Source: Apoda limacodes (lineage: Eukaryota > Arthropoda > Insecta > Lepidoptera > Limacodidae). From it: a stretch of DNA of 64,000 nt. Position 1 is the first letter of the stretch. Each line of letters starts with the position of its first letter. A program made the position numbers and the translations under genes. Shown one piece after another: positions 62,401-64,000 of this stretch. The notes under the pieces are model-generated. The model saw only the letters and a list, made by a program, of their open reading frames with translations, was not told the DNA's origin and did no database searches. The DNA is taken from the NCBI GenBank assembly GCA_946406115.1, contig OX291545.1, forward strand, positions 11,732,001 through 11,796,000, written 5' to 3'.

Positions 62401-63244
62401 GCATTTTTTTTCCGTGACAGTGAACACAAACTACACGGGTTATCTAGATCTTTACAACAATGGATTAGTGGCTTGTGCGCTTATAATGAAATTACATTAT
62501 CAAACCAACACTAATGAAGATATTTTTTCTCTAGACAAATATGGAACACACATTGAACCTTTAATGCATAAAAATGTAGGAATCATATTTAGCCCCAAGG
62601 CGCTACAGGTAGTGACGATACTACTAACTAAATACATTTTTAATACATCAGAGATGAATCTATTCATTTTCTAAAAACTTTGTTTCAGGAATATCGAGCC
62701 GTTTTTGAAATAAAATTGAAGCAGCTCGATAATCAAGAAAAGTGCTTCAAAATTTGTTTGATAGGAGAAGGAGTCATACCAAGGATTAAAATGATTTCAC
62801 CAAAAATAACAGAACACAAAATTGCATTTCTTAGATTACCGGTTACTTGTCTAGGCTCTACAAGTTTTAAAGATATTCGTTTTAAAAACATAACTTCTGT
62901 AAAAAGTGTTGTAGAATTAAATTTAGCACATATATCGCAAGATAACAGACCCGTATTTTGGATAACTGCTGCAGCAGATACTGAAAACATGGTTATATTC
63001 GAAAAGAGCGGTAAATTGATAGTTGCGTTATTTAAAAAAAATAATTATAAATTAAATAGAATAGGGTATACCTACCTTATACTAAATTGTTGCAGATTTG
63101 GAAGAAACCATTGGCCACTCAAAATTGATCTTGAAACCAAATGAAATAGCAACTCTCAATATTAATTACAATCCGATAGCAAAAGGAATTAGTCGCTGCG
63201 ATATTAAAATATCAATCATAAAAAATCCTTATGAAGTTTTTGTG
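23507..63244 (+). CDS. Hydin: HYDIN homologue, axonemal central-pair protein, 3' end outside window
   Basis: Fifty-three exons chain in frame with matching phases and no internal stop, giving about 3,416 codons. Exon coordinates are in the six block entries below. The order of conserved segments follows human HYDIN (about 5,100 residues) from the N-terminus: a leader, repeated ASH/MSP-type immunoglobulin-like domains (pattern LDFGxVxxGxxxxxxIxLxN), an adenylate-kinase-like domain at mid-length, a charged linker, and more ASH domains. HYDIN is a giant scaffold of the C2 side of the central microtubule pair and is needed for ciliary and flagellar beating; in insects it should act in sperm tails and possibly chordotonal cilia. 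The last quarter lies beyond the right edge. Introns range from 68 bp (intron 18) to about 2.8 kb and carry most of the transposon debris. Confidence 0.93.
24112..24140 (+). repeat. 3' end of a Helitron relic
   Basis: 'gcgaaacaacgttcgccgggccagct' matches the 3' end of the Helitron at 10,811. The 5' end is not recognisable. It lies in HYDIN intron 1. Confidence 0.5.
25640..25925 (+). pseudogene. Mariner transposase C-terminal relic
   Basis: Segments [11 protein letters not shown], a decayed 'H-P-P-Y-S-P-D-L' block, and SEFFKNG near the end match the final third of mariner transposases (D-x-A-R-P-H to F-x-x-G-I). Frameshifts are present, and only the C-terminal part remains, in HYDIN intron 3. 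Confidence 0.5.
27480..27775 (-). mobile_element. tRNA-derived SINE in HYDIN intron 5
   Basis: The minus-strand head has TCCTAATGGTTACGG (A box) and GGTTCAAGCC (B box). The body has the usual lepidopteran 'gaggaaacctgcaaag' block and the tail 'ggactatggcccaaatcgccctcgac'. A second partial copy of the tail is at 28,375-28,460 in intron 6. Confidence 0.7.
29660..29950. repeat. Tandem duplication, about 147-bp unit
   Basis: 'gatgatgaataaaaa..gga/atgyacgaaacaaattta' through 'ggttaggcgaggt' occurs twice, from about 29,668 and 29,811, in HYDIN intron 7. Non-coding. Confidence 0.75.
30037..36554 (+). CDS. Hydin: HYDIN block 2: exons 8-19, ASH domains
   Basis: Exons: 30037-30274, 30350-30554, 30905-30972, 31057-31277, 32839-33072, 33527-33648, 33719-33905, 34444-34593, 35238-35434, 35511-35776, 35861-36300, 36369-36554. 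Landmarks are [16 protein letters not shown] across exons 10-11, [13 protein letters not shown] in exon 12 (human has a matching 'CFLKYPYEKT' segment), [10 protein letters not shown] in exon 18 and [16 protein letters not shown] in exon 19. Exon 11 ends CAG|GCAAGT, a GC-type donor, and exon 12 ends GAG|GTTATA, a weak GT donor; phases agree on both sides. Intron 18 is only 68 bp. Confidence 0.9.
31278..32838. other. HYDIN intron 11, repeats only
   Basis: It holds a short tandem repeat around 31,485-31,590 ('tagttgcaagc.tttac..aatgacagagacgctca') and, at 32,440-32,560, the tail of a non-LTR element ('aaggtgacaaacaagtttacgg', 'tcacgcgttgtcgaccctt'). No exon is seen. Confidence 0.5.
36638..42842 (+). 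CDS. Hydin: HYDIN block 3: exons 20-28, long central exon and ASH domains
   Basis: Exons: 36638-36710, 37843-38696, 38769-38936, 39016-39198, 39328-39537, 39742-39881, 40262-40403, 42348-42565, 42693-42842. Exon 21 is the largest (854 bp). It starts with an acidic, low-complexity stretch and continues into an ASH domain with [17 protein letters not shown] and ends near [11 protein letters not shown], like the 'GEGIFPQICL' segment in human. Exon 23 has [13 protein letters not shown] and exon 25 [16 protein letters not shown]. Exon 28 has [18 protein letters not shown], like 'LPPELYEYFKEIK'. The exon 26 donor (GAG|GTCTGA) is non-consensus but required by phase. Confidence 0.9.
36802..36879. repeat. 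Small hairpin-forming inverted repeat
   Basis: Arms of about 29 bp ('gacttaacatttctcggccc' and 'gggccgagaaatgtttagtc' at the ends) with four mismatches and a 20-base loop. It lies in HYDIN intron 20. Confidence 0.75.
37180..37333 (-). repeat. Dispersed lepidopteran repeat, 3' end
   Basis: 'ccaaatttcatcaaaattgc', 'aaacaaacatacaaacac' and 'actttcgcctttataatactagtg' are the typical end of this abundant family. Relatives are at 40,448 (other strand), 44,205, 49,440, 52,090 and 63,735. Confidence 0.6.
40446..40660 (+). repeat. Dispersed lepidopteran repeat
   Basis: Starts 'catactaataatataaatgcgaaag' and continues 'gatttagatgaaatttggtatgg', the reverse orientation of the family at 37,180. It lies in HYDIN intron 26. 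Confidence 0.6.
41377..42040 (+). pseudogene. Jockey/CR1-type reverse transcriptase fragment and 3' tail
   Basis: Frame fragments read [23 protein letters not shown] and [16 protein letters not shown] (YADD catalytic box). A shifted frame then continues with [14 protein letters not shown] and [20 protein letters not shown] sequence up to about 41,925. At 41,935-42,040 the 3' tail 'gggtcggcaacgcgcgagtgatacccctg' follows. One frameshift and stops show it is dead. It lies in HYDIN intron 26. Confidence 0.85.
43228..43420. repeat. Tandem repeat, about 71-bp unit, 2.7 copies
   Basis: Copies start at about 43,228, 43,300 and 43,371 with 'aaataaattat..tgatgcaccaactt' and share 'cacgtgtcaacccctaacgg'. 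It lies in HYDIN intron 28. Confidence 0.8.
43560..43800 (+). repeat. Dispersed repeat fragment
   Basis: 'gcatccaattgagctgaaattta' and 'agttgaagagatgg' match the copy at 44,270-44,330. It lies in intron 28; a related copy follows directly after exon 29. Confidence 0.5.
44126..52681 (+). CDS. Hydin: HYDIN block 4: exons 29-35, adenylate-kinase-like domain
   Basis: Exons: 44126-44191, 46065-46156, 46970-47107, 48309-48527, 49247-49431, 52201-52439, 52520-52681. Exon 31 ends with [13 protein letters not shown], which aligns with the P-loop strand of the HYDIN adenylate-kinase-like domain (human has HGTPLSGKS). Exon 32 continues [13 protein letters not shown] and IDKCIVEAL. Exon 34 has [11 protein letters not shown] and [11 protein letters not shown], corresponding to the Walker B strand. 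The spliced P-loop reads GSPCEEMQ, so the Gly-Lys-Ser of Walker A is gone, and the Walker B aspartate is replaced by Tyr. The domain therefore cannot bind ATP in the usual way and is probably structural. Exon 35 starts the charged coiled region ([15 protein letters not shown]). Confidence 0.85.
45060..45330 (-). pseudogene. Non-LTR retrotransposon RNase H/C-terminal fragment
   Basis: The minus strand encodes [16 protein letters not shown] and [21 protein letters not shown], matching the post-RNase H zinc-knuckle region of Jockey-like ORF2 (L-T-G-H-x-x-L-x-x-H ... C-R-x-C). It is isolated and truncated, in HYDIN intron 29. Confidence 0.8.
46380..46420. repeat. (TATG)n microsatellite
   Basis: Imperfect runs of gtatg in HYDIN intron 30. 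Confidence 0.7.
47365..48185. mobile_element. 'ggttccgtacc' family element with inverted ends
   Basis: It begins 'ttagggttccgtacctcaaaagg', has (gtct)n at 47,415-47,440, and ends 'tacggaaccctcggtgcgcaagtctgactcgcac'. The outer 'gggttccgta/tacggaaccc' ends are inverted. The inside is duplicated ('aagaccctttttctcaggaacg' and 'aagaccctcttactcaagaacg'). No coding frame. It lies in HYDIN intron 31. Confidence 0.6.
49660..52085. mobile_element. 2.4-kb near-perfect palindrome (fold-back element)
   Basis: Left arm 49,660 to about 50,838 and right arm about 50,911 to 52,085 are reverse complements with only scattered differences; the loop is about 70 bases. The ends read TAGTCTGGTCAACATG... and ...CATGTTGACCAGACTA. 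The element interrupts a dispersed repeat ('ccagtgttta' on the left, 'aagcgtgattgagtaac' on the right), with a possible AAA or TAAA target duplication. The same 67-residue frame appears in both arms on opposite strands simply because of the palindrome. It occupies most of HYDIN intron 33. Confidence 0.9.
52797..53420. repeat. Imperfect inverted-repeat element in intron 35
   Basis: The left arm (about 52,797-52,970) with 'gaaaccaaatttcgaaaccg' and 'gaaaccctgtttccaagtaag' pairs with the right arm (about 53,274-53,417) with 'ggaaactggtttcgatag' and 'gcaaaccgtgtttcggta'. It is a MITE-like element without genes. Confidence 0.6.
53482..57059 (+). CDS. Hydin: HYDIN block 5: exons 36-41, charged linker
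   Basis: Exons: 53482-53516, 53617-53691, 53768-53967, 54100-54354, 54448-54558, 56936-57059. Exons 36-37 are tiny (35 and 75 bp) and Lys/Ser-rich. Exon 38 has [20 protein letters not shown] and [14 protein letters not shown]. Exons 39-40 are unusually cysteine-rich (KCPVMRKDY and [13 protein letters not shown] in 39; CACNQ and CICGKK in 40). This part aligns only loosely with vertebrate HYDIN. Exon 41 is Ser/Thr-rich. All joins keep phase. Intron 40 (54559-56935) contains the Penelope-like relic. Confidence 0.8.
55005..55630. repeat. 'accgacttcaaaaa' inverted-repeat elements
   Basis: 'aaccgacttcaaaaaaggaggaggttct' at 55,007 is inverted at 55,362-55,391 ('agaacctcctccttttttgaagtcggtt'). A second pair starts at 55,404 and ends at about 55,622. 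This is a common lepidopteran terminal motif, here in HYDIN intron 40. Confidence 0.7.
55770..56310 (-). pseudogene. Penelope-like retroelement relic
   Basis: The minus strand encodes, in broken frames, [17 protein letters not shown] and an [16 protein letters not shown] block (reverse transcriptase), then [44 protein letters not shown] and ASSHHH. These are core motifs of Penelope-like elements. The motif 'gacgtttcggccaggttgcactggccgtggtcacg' at 55,787 is the terminal repeat type often found with them. Stops and frameshifts make it dead. It lies in HYDIN intron 40. Confidence 0.85.
57137..63244 (+). CDS. Hydin: HYDIN block 6: exons 42-53, C-terminal-half ASH domains
   Basis: Exons: 57137-57302, 57705-57836, 58427-58550, 58946-59114, 59503-59729, 59837-60036, 60817-61059, 61402-61581, 61992-62283, 62360-62608, 62689-63010, 63096-63244. 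Landmarks are [16 protein letters not shown] (exon 42), [12 protein letters not shown] (43), [16 protein letters not shown] and LNYGNVKV (47, matching 'AEAYDIALDITFP ... LDFGIVRV' in human), [16 protein letters not shown] (52) and [15 protein letters not shown] (53). The donor at 63244 (GTG|GTGTGT) is the last I can place. No exon is recognised between there and 64,000, and the gene must continue to the right. Confidence 0.88.
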
Positions 63245-63299
63245 GTGTGTAATATAAAAAATAATTTCGTTTTGTATTTGGGTAATGTTAAGTAATTGC

Positions 63300-64000
63300 T
63301 GTACGGCAGCGGCACAGATGATTAAACCAGACAAATACTCCCTACAAAACCTTTCATACCGCAGCTTTGATAGTATGGCCACAGATTATATATAAGTTAC
63401 TACGTAAGTATAGACTATGTAGCCGCCGCTTAGGCAACAGGACTGTTATATTTCTATGTTTTTGTCATTTTGTTGATTACAGATTAAAAATATACCACCA
63501 TTTACTCAGTGTAGGTAAGATTTTTTTCAATGAGTTGTCACTCCAAACTGTTTTCAACCATATAGATTGTATTTATTTTCGTACTCGCCTTTTAAAACCC
63601 TTTAATTTGATACCCCACTCGTGGGTCTTAAAAAAATCTTTATCCCGCACATTAAAGCGCATGAAAACGCCATTTTGACTTTTTAAGCATTATATGTACT
63701 CGGTGACACTCGCGCCATCACGACGAATGTAATCCTACTAATATTATAAATGTGAAAGCATATCTAGATGGGTTTTTGTTCCTCAATCATGCTTCAACCA
63801 CTGGAAAATTCAAAAGTTTATAACAGAGTCGATCGAACTATAGCAACACCTATAGCTTGCTTTAGCAAACTTCATTGATATAATTAAGGAGTTCCACACC
63901 GAAAACCCAATTTAGGGCGGGCGGGGCCGCTGGCAAAGTCTAGTGACGTATAATTTATAAAATTCGGTTGAGCCATGTAGTAGTTACGAGCAGACATAGA
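63300..64000. other. Right edge: intronic DNA with a dispersed repeat
   Basis: No further HYDIN exon is recognisable. From about 63,735 the family seen at 40,446 recurs ('ctactaatattataaatgtgaaag', 'accactgg', 'cctatagcttgctttagcaaac'). Confidence 0.55.

Overview
The window is AT-rich arthropod nuclear DNA, most likely from a moth or butterfly. The evidence is lepidopteran-style tRNA-derived SINEs, Helitrons ending in CTAG, Penelope, Jockey and mariner relics, and dispersed short repeats ending in '...ttataatattagtaggat'. I infer the organism from repeats and gene content only.

Positions 1 to about 9,000 hold most of one arm of a large DNA-virus-like mobile element of the Polinton/Maverick (adintovirus-like) kind. 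All its genes lie on the minus strand. From right to left they are: a two-exon gene with a degenerate PCNA-binding-like motif (6934-8001); a family B DNA polymerase whose splice sites predict a short 5' exon (2388-6767); a small gene nested in the polymerase intron with its own TATA box (6231-6470); a genome-packaging ATPase (1095-1772); two small paralogous pX-like basic proteins (868-1110 and 494-814); and an open frame cut by the window edge (1-489). The frames are intact. A 69-bp tandem repeat lies between the ATPase and polymerase genes. At the right side a 21-bp array repeats CGCGAA eleven times at exactly 21-bp steps. Capsid, protease and integrase genes would have to lie left of the window.

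From 9 to 23.5 kb the DNA is repeat-rich. On the minus strand it carries at least two, probably three, exons of a host gene that join in frame. One encodes a B-box zinc finger like that of HOIP/LUBEL linear-ubiquitin ligases (12140-12285). Around them lie a short intact non-autonomous Helitron, a decayed Helitron helicase, SINEs, 5S-rRNA-derived fragments and duplicated repeats.

From 23,507 to the right edge the plus strand carries one very large gene, a HYDIN homologue of the axonemal central pair. Fifty-three exons can be chained in frame (about 3,416 codons), following human HYDIN from the N-terminus through the ASH-type domains and the adenylate-kinase-like domain into the third quarter. 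The C-terminal part lies outside. Its introns are loaded with transposon debris, including a 2.4-kb near-perfect palindrome in intron 33. The kinase-like domain has lost its P-loop lysine, so it is probably structural. HYDIN and the LUBEL-like gene are divergently arranged.
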